Source of the DNA: Flavobacteriales bacterium
GTDB lineage: Bacteria; Bacteroidota; Bacteroidia; Flavobacteriales_D; Crocinitomicaceae
Direction: 5' to 3'
Assembly: GCA_947497485.1 (NCBI GenBank)
Contig: CANMHB010000002.1
Location: forward strand, 62,001-126,000
DNA length: 64,000 bases
A program made the translations under genes and the position numbers. The notes beneath the pieces are model-generated. The model made no database searches. It saw only the letters and a program-made list of their open reading frames with translations, and was not told the DNA's origin. Positions 27,136 through 36,803 of the stretch are shown here, in pieces. How positions within the stretch are numbered: position 1 is the stretch's first letter; each line of letters opens with the position of its first letter.

Positions 27136-28008
27136 ATGATTAGCTACAATCCAAAAAACTGGATAAATTTAATTTTCTCTTTTTCGAAAAGTGATACGGT
27201 AAGAATGCTTTGGAAACAAATTATTTATATCGGAATATTTTCAACTATCGTAACATTTGCCGAGATACATTTATTCCCCAAAGCAGAATTTTTAAAGCAT
27301 CTTATTGCAGTTTATTCCTTATTAGGATTTGTTATTTCCCTTTTACTCGTATTTCGAACCAATACCGCATACGACCGATGGTGGGAGGGGAGAAAACTAT
27401 GGGGAGCTATTGTAAATGATTCACGAAATTTAGCCTTAAAGATACATTCTATAACTGCTGTAAAAAGCGATCAAGATTTTTTTAAAAATACCATTTCAAA
27501 CTTTTGTTTTAGTTCAAAAAATCATTTGAGAGACAGACAAATTGAGTCAGAACTTGTATTTAATAATGACTCAGAAAAAAAAGAATATTTAGCAGCTGAC
27601 CACAAACCCCTTTATTTTGCAAAACTGATAAATGCTAAATTATATTCTCTTAAAAATGAAGGACTAATTTCTGATAATGAATGGTTAATGATCGACAAAA
27701 ATATGAATTCACTCGTAGATTCTCTTGGTGGATGTGAGCGTATAAAAAACACCCCGATTCCATATTCATATAGTTTGTTTATTAAGAAGTTCATTTTTAT
27801 ATATGTCATTACTTTACCATTGGCATTTGTAAACCAATTTAGTTACTTTTCATCTCTCATTGCAACTTTTGTATTCTATGCGCTCGTTAGCATGGAAGTG
27901 CTTGCAGAAGAAATCGAAGATCCATTTGGCGAGGATGACAATGATTTACCGACTGATCAAATTTGCGAAAGAATTAAACAAAACGTGAACGAGATTTTTC
28001 TAAATTGA
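27136..28008 (+). CDS. Bestrophin-family (UPF0187) ion channel
   Basis: The 290-residue inner-membrane protein has helices near residues 22-45, 50-72 and in the C-terminal third (about 210-255). The motif FRTNTAYDRWWEGRKLWGAIVNDSRNLA near residue 73 onward is typical of bacterial bestrophins, which form pentameric anion or cation channels. EDPFGEDDNDLPTDQIC near the C-terminus is the conserved acidic region. Its 3' end overlaps the convergent SRPBCC gene by nine bases. Ion selectivity cannot be judged from sequence. Confidence 0.9.
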   Translation: MISYNPKNWINLIFSFSKSDTVRMLWKQIIYIGIFSTIVTFAEIHLFPKAEFLKHLIAVYSLLGFVISLLLVFRTNTAYDRWWEGRKLWGAIVNDSRNLALKIHSITAVKSDQDFFKNTISNFCFSSKNHLRDRQIESELVFNNDSEKKEYLAADHKPLYFAKLINAKLYSLKNEGLISDNEWLMIDKNMNSLVDSLGGCERIKNTPIPYSYSLFIKKFIFIYVITLPLAFVNQFSYFSSLIATFVFYALVSMEVLAEEIEDPFGEDDNDLPTDQICERIKQNVNEIFLN

Positions 28009-28416
28009 TTCAGCATATTTTTTGAAATTATTCAGTATTGCTTGCCAACCTGCTTTTTGGAGCTCAATCAGATTCTCATTTTCAGCATCAAAGGTTGTTA
28101 TAATCTTTGTCGATTGACCCATTATGTCAAAAATTGTTTTACAACAGCGATCATCAATCATAGTATAGGTTAATTCTCGATTTTCTTCAACCCGATCGTA
28201 GACCGCTTGAAAATCAAAGCCAAAACTTTTGTCTTTTGCTTCCATTCGGTAGAAAAATCTTCCCCCAACTCTTAATTCATTCTCTGCCCGAACGGTATGC
28301 CAATCATCGCTAGCATGATTCCAATTCACAATATGATCAGGTGAATTCCAGAGCTCCCAGACTTTTTCAACTGCTCTGTCAATTATTACCTCTACGGTTA
28401 TTTTCTGATTAGTCAT
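28000..28416 (-). CDS. SRPBCC/AHSA1-type small ligand-binding protein
   Basis: The 138-residue protein has the START-like helix-grip fold of the AHSA1 group: VEVIIDRAVEKVWELWNSPDHIVNWNHA at the N-terminus, then GGRFFYRMEAKD and a C-terminal helix AGWQAILNNFKKY. Members bind hydrophobic ligands or act as unknown stress factors; the family name from Hsp90 activation does not imply that role in bacteria. It is a single gene converging on bestrophin. Confidence 0.85.
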   Translation of the reverse strand: MTNQKITVEVIIDRAVEKVWELWNSPDHIVNWNHASDDWHTVRAENELRVGGRFFYRMEAKDKSFGFDFQAVYDRVEENRELTYTMIDDRCCKTIFDIMGQSTKIITTFDAENENLIELQKAGWQAILNNFKKYAESI

Positions 28417-28481
28417 ACGCTTAGTTTGACTCTAAAGTAGAGAATATTTACATTCAAGAACTTTGTAAGATAGCAAAATGT

Positions 28482-28489
28482 TACTTTTG
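28482..28489 (+). promoter_or_regulatory. Possible -7 element directly before dxr
   Basis: TACTTTTG matches TAnnTTTG and ends four bases before the dxr ATG, so transcription would start at or next to the start codon. A TTTG lies 16 bases upstream, shorter than the usual spacer. Confidence 0.4.
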
Positions 28490-28493
28490 TTAT

Positions 28494-29654
28494 ATGTCAG
28501 ATAAAAAAGGAATTGCTATACTCGGGTCAACCGGTTCAATCGGAACACAAGCATTGGAAGTAATTGCTGCTTACCCAAATTATTTTGATTTACAAGTAAT
28601 TACGGCTGGAAAAAATGCAGATCTCTTAATTGAACAAGCCTTAAAATTTCACCCCAATTCAGTTGTGATTGGCGATGAAATGCAATACACAAAAGTTAAA
28701 GAAGCTTTGTGGGACCATGACATTCATGTTTACTGCGGCGAAGAAGCACTCTGTCAAGTAGTTGAATCTACAGAAGTTCATACTGTTTTGACCGCTTTAG
28801 TAGGATATGCGGGATTGAAACCAACTATTCACGCAATCAATGCAGGAAAAACAATTGCCTTAGCAAACAAAGAAACCTTGGTTGTAGCAGGAGAATTAAT
28901 AACGCGTTTAGCCAAGGAGAAAGGAGTCAATATTTATCCTGTAGACTCAGAACATTCAGCAATTTTTCAATGTATTGTAGGAGAATTCCACAACCCGATC
29001 GAAAAAATCTATTTGACAGCATCTGGTGGCCCCTTCCGCGGATATTCAGCTGAGCAACTACAGGGTGTTTCACTGGAACAAGCACTAAAACATCCGAACT
29101 GGTCGATGGGTGCAAAAATTACAATTGATTCTGCTAGTTTGATGAACAAAGGTCTTGAGGTTATTGAGGCTAAATGGTTATTCGGGTTAAAAGCAGAACA
29201 AATTGATGTAATAGTACACCCGCAATCAATTGTTCACTCATTGGTTCAATTTGAAGACGGAAGTATGAAAGCGCAAATGGGCTTGCCCGATATGAAGTTG
29301 CCTATCCAGTTTGCTTTAACCTACCCTAATCGATTTAAAACTGATTTCCAGCGATTTAACTTCATGGATTATCCGCAATTAACCTTTGAATCACCAGACC
29401 GTAAAGTGTTTAAAAATTTAGACTTAGCTTACCGCGCCATGCATGAAAACGGAATAATTGCTTGTTCACTAAATGCGGCTAATGAGGTTGCGGTTGATGC
29501 ATTTTTGAATAAAAAAATCAGCTTTATCGAGATTGCTCAGTTAAATGAAACCGTAGTTAATTCATTTACCAATATTTTGAATCCAAATTACGAAGATTAC
29601 GTTATTTCCGACTTCAATGCACGAAAAAAAGCAATTGAATTAATTGGCAATTAA
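28494..29654 (+). CDS. dxr: 1-deoxy-D-xylulose-5-phosphate reductoisomerase
   Basis: Dxr converts DXP to 2-C-methyl-D-erythritol 4-phosphate, the committed step of the MEP isoprenoid pathway. The NADPH-binding start reads GIAILGSTGSIGTQALEV; the metal and substrate motifs include ALANKETLVVAGE, PVDSEHSAIFQC (Asp and Glu ligands near 150), TASGGPF and MNKGLEVIEA (near 215). Length (386) is normal. The ATG at 28494 is chosen because the family begins only a few residues before the GSTGSIG loop. It is a single gene, not linked to rseP here. Confidence 0.97.
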   Translation: MSDKKGIAILGSTGSIGTQALEVIAAYPNYFDLQVITAGKNADLLIEQALKFHPNSVVIGDEMQYTKVKEALWDHDIHVYCGEEALCQVVESTEVHTVLTALVGYAGLKPTIHAINAGKTIALANKETLVVAGELITRLAKEKGVNIYPVDSEHSAIFQCIVGEFHNPIEKIYLTASGGPFRGYSAEQLQGVSLEQALKHPNWSMGAKITIDSASLMNKGLEVIEAKWLFGLKAEQIDVIVHPQSIVHSLVQFEDGSMKAQMGLPDMKLPIQFALTYPNRFKTDFQRFNFMDYPQLTFESPDRKVFKNLDLAYRAMHENGIIACSLNAANEVAVDAFLNKKISFIEIAQLNETVVNSFTNILNPNYEDYVISDFNARKKAIELIGN

Positions 29655-29698
29655 TTTTGGCAAGATTTTAGTTCTAAACAACCAAAAATTACTTGAAT

Positions 29699-30199
29699 AT
29701 GAAATTATTTAATCTTCTTTTTCTCGTTTTATTAACCTCTTGTACAGCGCAGAAAGTAGCTGTTCATGTAGAAGTCTTCAAACCATATTGCGGTGGGGCC
29801 AAACCGACTCCGGAAATGGCTCGAGGAGAAAGAACGCCTTATTCCAATCAAAAAATTGCCGTTTTCAGAAGAAGCATTGATAAAGCCTCTGCCCCTATTC
29901 TTGTTAAATGGATCGATTTGGATTCACTTGGGAAATGGATTGGACCTTTGAAGCCAGGAACATATGACTTATATCGTTCTGATAAGATTCTTTCAATAGA
30001 AGAAATAGAGCAGAAATATAGAAAACAAGACAATGAAATGTACGCCTTTGTGGGAGAAGAAAAGCTTAGAATTTGGAAATCTACGCCCGACTTCACAATG
30101 GAAGTGAAAGAAAAATCAACGGTTAAAATTGAGCTAACAGAAAAATGTTTCGTTGGATTAAATCCATGTATGGAATATATTGGTCCGAAGCCAAGATAA
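29699..30199 (+). CDS. Lipoprotein of unknown function
   Basis: The protein has about 166 residues from the ATG at 29699 (MKLFNLLFLV), with a lipobox LLTSC near residue 14. The mature part contains two Cys in a region HVEVFKPYCGGAKPTPEMARG and a later CFVGLNPCMEY that could form disulfides. The central part (LKPGTYDLYRSDK) resembles carboxypeptidase-like or TonB-plug-like beta domains only loosely. It lies 44 bases after dxr and its stop is two bases from the stop of the convergent barrel gene. Function unknown. Confidence 0.7.
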   Translation: MKLFNLLFLVLLTSCTAQKVAVHVEVFKPYCGGAKPTPEMARGERTPYSNQKIAVFRRSIDKASAPILVKWIDLDSLGKWIGPLKPGTYDLYRSDKILSIEEIEQKYRKQDNEMYAFVGEEKLRIWKSTPDFTMEVKEKSTVKIELTEKCFVGLNPCMEYIGPKPR

Positions 30200-30201
30200 T
30201 T

Positions 30202-33200
30202 CTAGAAAAAGGCTCTTACTTCCATATTGCCGCTGTGAATCATCCTTGAATCCTCCGATTTTCTTCCTAAATATTGAATAGTCAACTGAAGATTTTTGGA
30301 TACATTGCGCTGATAACCAAAATTCCAGGTGTAGTTTGTTCCCGGTCTCAAAGACTCCAACAATTCAAACCCAACTGCAGAATTACTATTTCCAGTAAAA
30401 TCCATTTGTACCATTTTAAATTCTCCCTGTAAACTTCCCCGGTCCGTTTGGTTATATTTCAGCGTACTGCCAATCTCAATTAAATCACATTTTTCACTTC
30501 CCAAATCGATCGCATTTTGTTTTTTGGAAATTCGTCCATCAAGTGAAATTCGAAAATTTGTAGAGGGTTGAAAAATCAGACTCGGTTGACCTGTTTTGTA
30601 ATCGTATCGATAATTTCTGCCAATTGTATAGTCGGCAAATGATTCTTTTGTTCCTATTTGACCTTTAATTTCAATGGAAAAAGCAGTTCGAATGTTCCAA
30701 CGAAGAGAAAATTCCTGCGAGGCATTTCTTTTCGAATCGAAACCTGTTGCTAAAAGCGTCTTACTTTTTACATCCTGAATGCTATATTCAGCTGAAATCA
30801 CACTCGATGTTCGGTTAAAAAAAAGTGAGTTTTTAATCGTTGAACTAGTACTTACAAGAGATTGATCATTGATTTCGGTTGCTAGCGGATTGAACGCAGC
30901 ATTTGGATCAAACTCATTCAACTTTCGATTGATTCTAAGGCGAGCTTGATCTGAAAAACGGGAGAGAAACTGCTTTAATCCTTTTTTGTTACTCCATATT
31001 CGTTCGGGTCTCCAAAAAACACTCTGATTAAACTCATTTGAATAGGTATTTATGTAGGTATTACTCGGTATAAATATTCGAATATAACTCGCTTGATCGA
31101 CATATTGGGCAATTTCAAATTCATTCAAATCTTTGATTCCATCTCCATTGTAATCAACCCAAGTGTAAATTCCTTGTCCATCATTTACCTTCAAGTATTG
31201 AAATTCTCTTTTTTGCTCGAGCCCAGATCCAACCTCATAAAAGGTATTCCAAGTTAAAGCATTTTTCCACCATTTCGCCTCATATTCTATTCTGCCAACC
31301 ATTGAATTTTCAGGAGTCTGTGATAAAAGAACAGTATCAGAAACCAGTAAAGATCTGTAGGCTCCAATCAAATTTAATCGTTGATTTTTTAAATTCGCTA
31401 ATTTTAACTCTCCACCTGCTGTAATTGCCTTTGCCACTGGTTTTAGTTGAATACTATCTGCTCTTTGATCATAACGTTCGCGGTAAAACAATTTAAAATA
31501 TGTTTTTGATGAATCCCCACTTGAAAAATAAAATTGATAATCAAAAAACTGATAACTGTTGGCCCGAATTTTATTAGAGGAATCCCTAAAATCATTTCGT
31601 TCGTGGTCGTCTATATATCCGATTTTGAAATACTTAAAATCTTTTGAAATATCTGCTCGATGACGAAAAAATGAATTTTTTTCATTTCCAATAATCGTAT
31701 TGGCATTTTCACTTCTAGAAGTCAACGCACTTCCATCCCATTTCGCGCTCCAGCCATCTTGCTTCCAGTTTCCTTCTGTTGCCAATCGATTTCCACTAAA
31801 TTGTTTTCCGATTGCGAAATGCTGTCCTTCCAAGTTAATAAAACCATTTCTCTTATTTTGAATCGTCGTTCCAATATTTGCCGCCGTTTGTGATCCCAAA
31901 AAACCTTTATTTCGTGTGTTCCAATCACGATCAAATTCTACTTTTCTATATTGTTCGATGGGACTGAAATTGCTACTCAAAAGTTCAACTTCTGCTTTGC
32001 TTTCCATTTTCCAACCAATTGTTGAGTCTTTTCCAAATGGCACTAAATACTTGATTTTTGTCCGATTAGCATATCCCTGGTCGTCTTCACCATTAATTTT
32101 GGAGAATGTATTTATATCATTCGTAGATAGAGCGGCCTCCGATTCAAATATGAGTTTTGGGGTAATTTCCACCTGAATTCCAGAACTTAAAAGTTGTTTT
32201 TTCTTTGGGGTGATAATCAGTCGGCTTGGGGCGTAATCTCCTTGGGGGATACCACTTATTGGTTCAACCCATTTGAATAATTTGCCTAGCGCATTATAAT
32301 TACTTAAAACATAATCCCCTTTATTTGAGCCAACGAATTGAAAAGATGCTCGGTATTTCGAAGAGTCGGGGTTTACTGTAAATACCAAAACTGAATCATA
32401 TCCAAGCGAGTCAATCATTTTATATAATATCTGATTGTCAATAAACCCAACAGAATCAATGCTGCTAATACGCGCTTGACTTAAATCATCTCCTATTTGA
32501 GATAAATAAAGCTTTTGTTCTCCTGAAAGTTCTTGTTGCAGCGATTGATTCTTAGCATCCTGTTCCGAATAAGCATTAAACCAAAAGTTCACTTTTTTTC
32601 CTGTGAAAGAAGTTGAATTTTGGACGAGCGAACGCGCATAATTTTGGTCGGAATACTGAAATTCGGCAACAATTCGGGAATCCTTTGTGATTAAATTTCT
32701 GGATGTAAACGTCAATTCGGAAGAGTTGTAATCAATCACATAATCAAATTCTTGTCCGCGCTGTAAAAGTTTCCCGTCGATGTATATTCGTTCTGTTCCT
32801 GCAAGAATTAAAATAAAAGGTTCGTTCTCTGCTCCAACTAATCGATATGGCCCTTGATTGGATTCGATTCCTTGAATAATTTGACGGTTAAATTTTCCTT
32901 TTGACAAAGCGGCGCTGACTTGCGTTTGCCATTTATTTTGTTTGGGGGTGAGCCATGAATATTCAGAAGTCAATCCTTGTCCACGCTTCTTGTAGGTTAA
33001 AAAATAACCTGTTGGCTTGTTGATCCAAAAATCTCCTGCTACAAGTTTCAAATTGTCATTATAAACTTGAATAAAAACTTGATCGAATTCCTGCAATTTG
33101 TTCGTGTTTCCTTCTGGTTGAATCGGTAAATTGGCATCCGATACCGAGGCTAGCACTTTTAAATTCGGTGCCAGATTTCCTGAAAGCTCCAGATTTAAAG

Positions 33201-33669
33201 ACGAATTGATACCTAAATCTTGGTTGTTTCCGAAAGAAACGCCTCTTGAAATACTCCCATTTTTATTTAATTCATTGCCACCAAAAATATCATTCACGCT
33301 TACTTTATTTTCGATTTTAAACAGATCTTGATTGCCTTTATTATGATTGTAAATGATTGTTGTATCTCGTTTTTTATATGATTTTGTAAGATCAAACGGA
33401 AAAACTTGATATCTAAAAAACAAGGAATCATTCATCGGTGTTTTCAATTGAAATAAACCGGTGGCAAAATCGAAACTATACTGCTCCTTTTTCAAGGTGT
33501 CTTTCCTATGAACCACGATAAGTGAGTTTGGATAAATACTCGATGTATCCAAATGAATGAACTCTTTTGAAACAAATCGCTTGTATTCACGCCAACTGCT
33601 TTCCTGCGCTTGCGATAGCAAGGGTAAAAAACAGAGCAACAGCAGTATGAAACTTTTTCGAATTGGCAT
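30202..33669 (-). CDS. Large predicted outer-membrane beta-barrel protein of unknown function
   Basis: The 1155-residue protein has a signal peptide (IRKSFILLLLCFLPLLSQAQ) and ends in Phe-Phe after an alternating hydrophobic strand, the usual C-terminus of an outer-membrane barrel. Residues 120-350 hold an N-terminal region with GSISRGVSFGNNQDLGINSS and ERIYIDGKLLQRGQEFDYVIDY; a calcium-site-like WVDYNGDGIKDLNEFEIAQY occurs near 845, and the rest is many amphipathic strands. The N-terminal part recalls the SprA-like/translocon-associated barrel proteins, but it is half the length of SprA. Its role, perhaps surface assembly or export, is not known. Confidence 0.7.
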   Translation of the reverse strand: MPIRKSFILLLLCFLPLLSQAQESSWREYKRFVSKEFIHLDTSSIYPNSLIVVHRKDTLKKEQYSFDFATGLFQLKTPMNDSLFFRYQVFPFDLTKSYKKRDTTIIYNHNKGNQDLFKIENKVSVNDIFGGNELNKNGSISRGVSFGNNQDLGINSSLNLELSGNLAPNLKVLASVSDANLPIQPEGNTNKLQEFDQVFIQVYNDNLKLVAGDFWINKPTGYFLTYKKRGQGLTSEYSWLTPKQNKWQTQVSAALSKGKFNRQIIQGIESNQGPYRLVGAENEPFILILAGTERIYIDGKLLQRGQEFDYVIDYNSSELTFTSRNLITKDSRIVAEFQYSDQNYARSLVQNSTSFTGKKVNFWFNAYSEQDAKNQSLQQELSGEQKLYLSQIGDDLSQARISSIDSVGFIDNQILYKMIDSLGYDSVLVFTVNPDSSKYRASFQFVGSNKGDYVLSNYNALGKLFKWVEPISGIPQGDYAPSRLIITPKKKQLLSSGIQVEITPKLIFESEAALSTNDINTFSKINGEDDQGYANRTKIKYLVPFGKDSTIGWKMESKAEVELLSSNFSPIEQYRKVEFDRDWNTRNKGFLGSQTAANIGTTIQNKRNGFINLEGQHFAIGKQFSGNRLATEGNWKQDGWSAKWDGSALTSRSENANTIIGNEKNSFFRHRADISKDFKYFKIGYIDDHERNDFRDSSNKIRANSYQFFDYQFYFSSGDSSKTYFKLFYRERYDQRADSIQLKPVAKAITAGGELKLANLKNQRLNLIGAYRSLLVSDTVLLSQTPENSMVGRIEYEAKWWKNALTWNTFYEVGSGLEQKREFQYLKVNDGQGIYTWVDYNGDGIKDLNEFEIAQYVDQASYIRIFIPSNTYINTYSNEFNQSVFWRPERIWSNKKGLKQFLSRFSDQARLRINRKLNEFDPNAAFNPLATEINDQSLVSTSSTIKNSLFFNRTSSVISAEYSIQDVKSKTLLATGFDSKRNASQEFSLRWNIRTAFSIEIKGQIGTKESFADYTIGRNYRYDYKTGQPSLIFQPSTNFRISLDGRISKKQNAIDLGSEKCDLIEIGSTLKYNQTDRGSLQGEFKMVQMDFTGNSNSAVGFELLESLRPGTNYTWNFGYQRNVSKNLQLTIQYLGRKSEDSRMIHSGNMEVRAFF

Positions 33670-33932
33670 TCCTTACGAAGATAAGTCGTTGTAATAAATA
33701 AACGAATGAAATGCCGTGAGATTGCCTAATTTTTAAGATAGCTTCTATGGACTTCAGCTAAATCTTTTGTTAAAATTACTAAAATCGAATTGAATTCAAT
33801 TTTTCTCAAAAGTCGTTCATAAATACTAAAAAAAATACTTGAATGATATTATAAAGTCTGAACTATCAAAATTGATTGAACAGATTTACGTTCAGGAATA
33901 AGCTTCAATGATTTAAATAAATTCGATTTTAC

Positions 33933-33964
33933 TTGACAACTGGCATGTTGATGTTGTATATTTG
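33933..33964 (+). promoter_or_regulatory. queA promoter (Bacteroidota type)
   Basis: TTG (33933-33935), a 21-base spacer and TATATTTG (33957-33964) match the consensus exactly, 35 bases before the ATG. The remaining part of this 330-base gap (33670-33932) holds no credible ORF; I see only AT-rich sequence and a 14-base palindrome (AATTGAATTCAATT, 33787-33800). Confidence 0.75.
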
Positions 33965-33999
33965 CACCCCTTTCTTTAAAAAAGGTTAAAAAATATTCT

Positions 34000-35058
34000 A
34001 TGAGTAAAATGAAATTATCGGAGTTTAGCTTCGATTTACCCGAAGAGCTTATTGCAAATTACCCCAGCGACAACCGTGATGAGTCAAGATTAATGGTCTT
34101 ACATCGTGATTCGGGAAAGATTGAACACAAATTGTTCAAAGATATCATTAATTACTTCGACGAAGGAGATGTGATGATTATGAACAACACACGTGTTTTC
34201 CCTGCAAGAATGTATGGTAATAAGGAAAAAACTGGTGCAAAAATTGAGGTTTTCCTTCTTAGAGAATTAAACCGCGAAAGTTTGCTATGGGATGTATTAG
34301 TTGACCCAGCTAGAAAAATTCGAATTGGTAACAAATTGTATTTCGGAGATGACGACTCGCTCGTAGCTGAAGTAATTGATAATACAACATCACGTGGAAG
34401 AACCCTTCGTTTTCTATTTGACGGCCCTTACGAAGATTTTAAGGCAAAAATTACAGAATTAGGTGAAACACCTCTTCCGAAATATATTAAACGAGAGGTT
34501 GAACCAGAGGATGAAGATCGTTACCAAACGATTTTTGCTAAAGTAGAAGGAGCTGTGGCTGCGCCTACGGCAGGATTGCACTTCTCACGTGAATTATTGA
34601 AGCGATTAGAACTTAAGGGGATTAATTTTGCAGAATTAACATTGCATGTTGGCTTAGGTACTTTTAGAACTGTTGAAGTGGAAGACTTAACCAAGCATAA
34701 AATGGATTCCGAGCAAGTAATCATTCCTGAAAAAGCAGCAGAAATTGTGAATGCAGCAAAAGCTAATAAACATAGGGTTTGTGCTGTTGGGACAACATGT
34801 ATGCGAGCGGTTGAAACATCTGTTTCAACGGAAGGGTATTTAAAACCATTCGATGGGTGGACAAACAAATTTATTTTTCCTCCTTATGATTTCAGTGTAG
34901 CTGATTGTTTAATTACAAACTTTCATACACCTCTTTCAACCCTTTTAATGATGATATCAGCCTTTGCTGGTCATGAACTTATGATGAAAGCATACCAAGA
35001 GGCGATAAAAGAAAAATATCGATTCTACTCCTATGGTGATGCGATGTTGATTTTGTAA
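34000..35058 (+). CDS. queA: S-adenosylmethionine:tRNA ribosyltransferase-isomerase
   Basis: QueA transfers the ribosyl part of S-adenosylmethionine to preQ1 in tRNA, forming epoxyqueuosine at the wobble base. The 352-residue protein shows [29 protein letters not shown] at the start, [27 protein letters not shown] and the C-terminal [13 protein letters not shown]. All are family landmarks and the length is normal. Start: ATG at 34000, with a second ATG three codons on. It has its own promoter and ends at a strong terminator shared with the convergent gene. Confidence 0.97.
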   Translation: MSKMKLSEFSFDLPEELIANYPSDNRDESRLMVLHRDSGKIEHKLFKDIINYFDEGDVMIMNNTRVFPARMYGNKEKTGAKIEVFLLRELNRESLLWDVLVDPARKIRIGNKLYFGDDDSLVAEVIDNTTSRGRTLRFLFDGPYEDFKAKITELGETPLPKYIKREVEPEDEDRYQTIFAKVEGAVAAPTAGLHFSRELLKRLELKGINFAELTLHVGLGTFRTVEVEDLTKHKMDSEQVIIPEKAAEIVNAAKANKHRVCAVGTTCMRAVETSVSTEGYLKPFDGWTNKFIFPPYDFSVADCLITNFHTPLSTLLMMISAFAGHELMMKAYQEAIKEKYRFYSYGDAMLIL

Positions 35059-35088
35059 AACTTCTATAAAATAGAACGAATTAAAATT

Positions 35089-35119
35089 AAAAAGCTCTGA
35101 AAAGTCTCAGAGCTTTTTT
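35089..35119. terminator. Bidirectional intrinsic terminator
   Basis: The 12-base-pair stem AAAAAGCTCTGA (35089-35100) pairs with 35107-35118 across the loop AAAGTC, with T-runs on both strands. It lies 30 bases after queA and 14 bases past the stop of the convergent DUF3108 gene, so it serves both. Confidence 0.92.
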
Positions 35120-35132
35120 ACTTTACGAAAAA

Positions 35133-35921
35133 TTACTGTTTGCTTGATAATTCATTTTTTAATCCACTCCATTCAACAAGGTGCATTTTAACAATTCCCA
35201 CAGGAATTTTTGCTCGAACTAAAACCGGGATTTTATTTTTATCACTCGTTACCCAAAAGTTCACATCCTCCTCACTTTTAAAATATCGACCCGTTTGAAC
35301 CACTGGAACAAACTTATGACACTTGAACTTTCCTTTTCGAATTTTTATTTCCTCGTCGCCAACGTATTTGATTTTCAATTTGTATAACTCATCATCCATA
35401 AAGCAAGGGAACTCAAAAATTTTACCTTTTTTAGCTCCATTCATTTTTAATGTGCGGGCATAGTAAAAAGAAGAAATCATGTCTTGCACGCCCACTGGAA
35501 CTTTAAAGGTCTTACCAGAACCATTATCTACTTTTAATTTATCATGATTGAAATAGTAGTCTTGTTTAATTTTATATCCGCCTTCGTCAACGCGCCGAAC
35601 GAAAAACCAAGGAAAAATACCTTTTTTATCTAAATATGTTTCATATCGATCTTCCACTTTGTAAAATGAATTAAAGCCTCCTAACGTTCTTCCAATTCCA
35701 ACAGCATGAATTAATTCACGACCATTTCCTTTTTTGGAGGTGCTTTTTAATTCCAAGATTGCTTCGCCTGCATCCATAAATCCATAGGTGATTCGATAAC
35801 GAAGCTTCTCTCCAACTTGAAATGCGTCGTTCTCAACTAGCGGGAGATTTTGCGGAGTTGAACTAATAAAGAGAAACAGTCCAGCAAGCATAGAGCATGT
35901 AAAAAGAAGTTTTGTTTTCAT
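35133..35921 (-). CDS. DUF3108-family exported protein
   Basis: The 262-residue protein carries a signal peptide (LLFTCSMLAGLFLFISST). The mature part follows the DUF3108 pattern: FQVGEKLRYRITYGFMDAGEAILELKS at the start, FYKVEDRYETYLDKKG, VQDMISSFYYAR near 145 and FWVTSDKNKIPVLVRAKIPVG near the end. The family is widespread in Bacteroidota envelopes and its function is unknown; a lipocalin-like or LolA-like beta fold is plausible. Single gene, convergent with queA. Confidence 0.85.
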   Translation of the reverse strand: MKTKLLFTCSMLAGLFLFISSTPQNLPLVENDAFQVGEKLRYRITYGFMDAGEAILELKSTSKKGNGRELIHAVGIGRTLGGFNSFYKVEDRYETYLDKKGIFPWFFVRRVDEGGYKIKQDYYFNHDKLKVDNGSGKTFKVPVGVQDMISSFYYARTLKMNGAKKGKIFEFPCFMDDELYKLKIKYVGDEEIKIRKGKFKCHKFVPVVQTGRYFKSEEDVNFWVTSDKNKIPVLVRAKIPVGIVKMHLVEWSGLKNELSSKQ

Positions 35922-35993
35922 GACTTAAATTTTAAACCAATTAGCAAACAACATGCCAACGAATATTTTGTCTTAAGGTAAGAATTTTAAATA

Positions 35994-36001
35994 TAAATTT
36001 G
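35994..36001 (+). promoter_or_regulatory. Possible -7 element directly before the EI24 gene
   Basis: TAAATTTG matches TAnnTTTG and ends three bases before the ATG at 36005; TTTG lies 23 bases upstream (35967-35970). An in-frame TTG at 35999 is inside the element, which favours the ATG as the start. Confidence 0.45.
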
Positions 36002-36004
36002 ATT

Positions 36005-36784
36005 ATGAATTCTTTTCTAATCGGTTTTAGTGCCCTATTTAAAGGTATTTCCTTTTCTCTAAAGCATTTTCGGATTTGGTTTTTGGTTCCTATTACACTT
36101 TGGTTAGTATTAACACTTGGGATTTCTTTTCAACTCAGTAAATGGCTAGTTCCTTATTTTTTAGAATTAATTGAATCAACTACAGGTATGAAACTTGCAA
36201 ATGAAAGCATTGCGGATTCATGGACTAAATTTCTAAAAATTGGCATATCTTGGGGAGTAATAATTGTCATTAAAATATTGATTTGGTATGTTCTGAGTCG
36301 TTATTTGAAATACCTGATTCTCGTTTTGTTATCTCCTTTATTTGCATTTCTTTCAGAAAAAACCGAAGAAAAAATCAGTGGAAAAACATATTCATTTAGT
36401 TTTCGTCAATTTTTTAAAGACGTAATTCGCGGAATAGGAATCACTTGTCGTAATCTCATGATTGAAACTGGATTAATTGTGATTGGCAGTATAATTAGCT
36501 TTTTTTTACCAATCTTAGCTCCGGTAATTATTATCTTACTCTTTTTAATAAACTGCTACTTTATGGCATTTAATTTCTTTGATTATGTTGCCGAACGAAA
36601 AAGAATGTCAATTTCTGAAAGTGTGAAATTCATGCGTTCCAACAAGGTTTTGCTTATTGGGTTTGGGGTTGCTTATAATATCGTTGCATGGATTCCCTTA
36701 CTTGACTGGGTGCTGGCACCAATTAGTGCAGCAAGTGGAGCTGTAATCGCTGAATTAGAGGTGGCAAAAAAAGAAATTCAATAA
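36005..36784 (+). CDS. EI24-domain integral membrane protein
   Basis: The protein has about 259 residues with five or six hydrophobic helices (near 25-48, 75-98, 100-118, 150-185 and 215-240). The pattern of an N-terminal FLIGFSALFKGISFSLKH, central LSPLFAFLSEKTEEKISG and SVKFMRSNKVLLIGFG fits the EI24/CysZ superfamily. Bacterial members include the sulfate-related CysZ, but this branch has no established substrate. The stop codon is 19 bases from the convergent end of NRPS3, so it marks the right-hand border of the NRPS cluster as transcribed. Confidence 0.8.
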   Translation: MNSFLIGFSALFKGISFSLKHFRIWFLVPITLWLVLTLGISFQLSKWLVPYFLELIESTTGMKLANESIADSWTKFLKIGISWGVIIVIKILIWYVLSRYLKYLILVLLSPLFAFLSEKTEEKISGKTYSFSFRQFFKDVIRGIGITCRNLMIETGLIVIGSIISFFLPILAPVIIILLFLINCYFMAFNFFDYVAERKRMSISESVKFMRSNKVLLIGFGVAYNIVAWIPLLDWVLAPISAASGAVIAELEVAKKEIQ

Positions 36785-36803
36785 AATATTATATCAAATA
36801 TCT

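Noticed and set aside
33670..33932. Small gene or RNA in the gap between the barrel gene and queA.
   Set aside because: There is no ORF with a credible start, no stable hairpin with a T-run and only AT-rich sequence with one palindrome.
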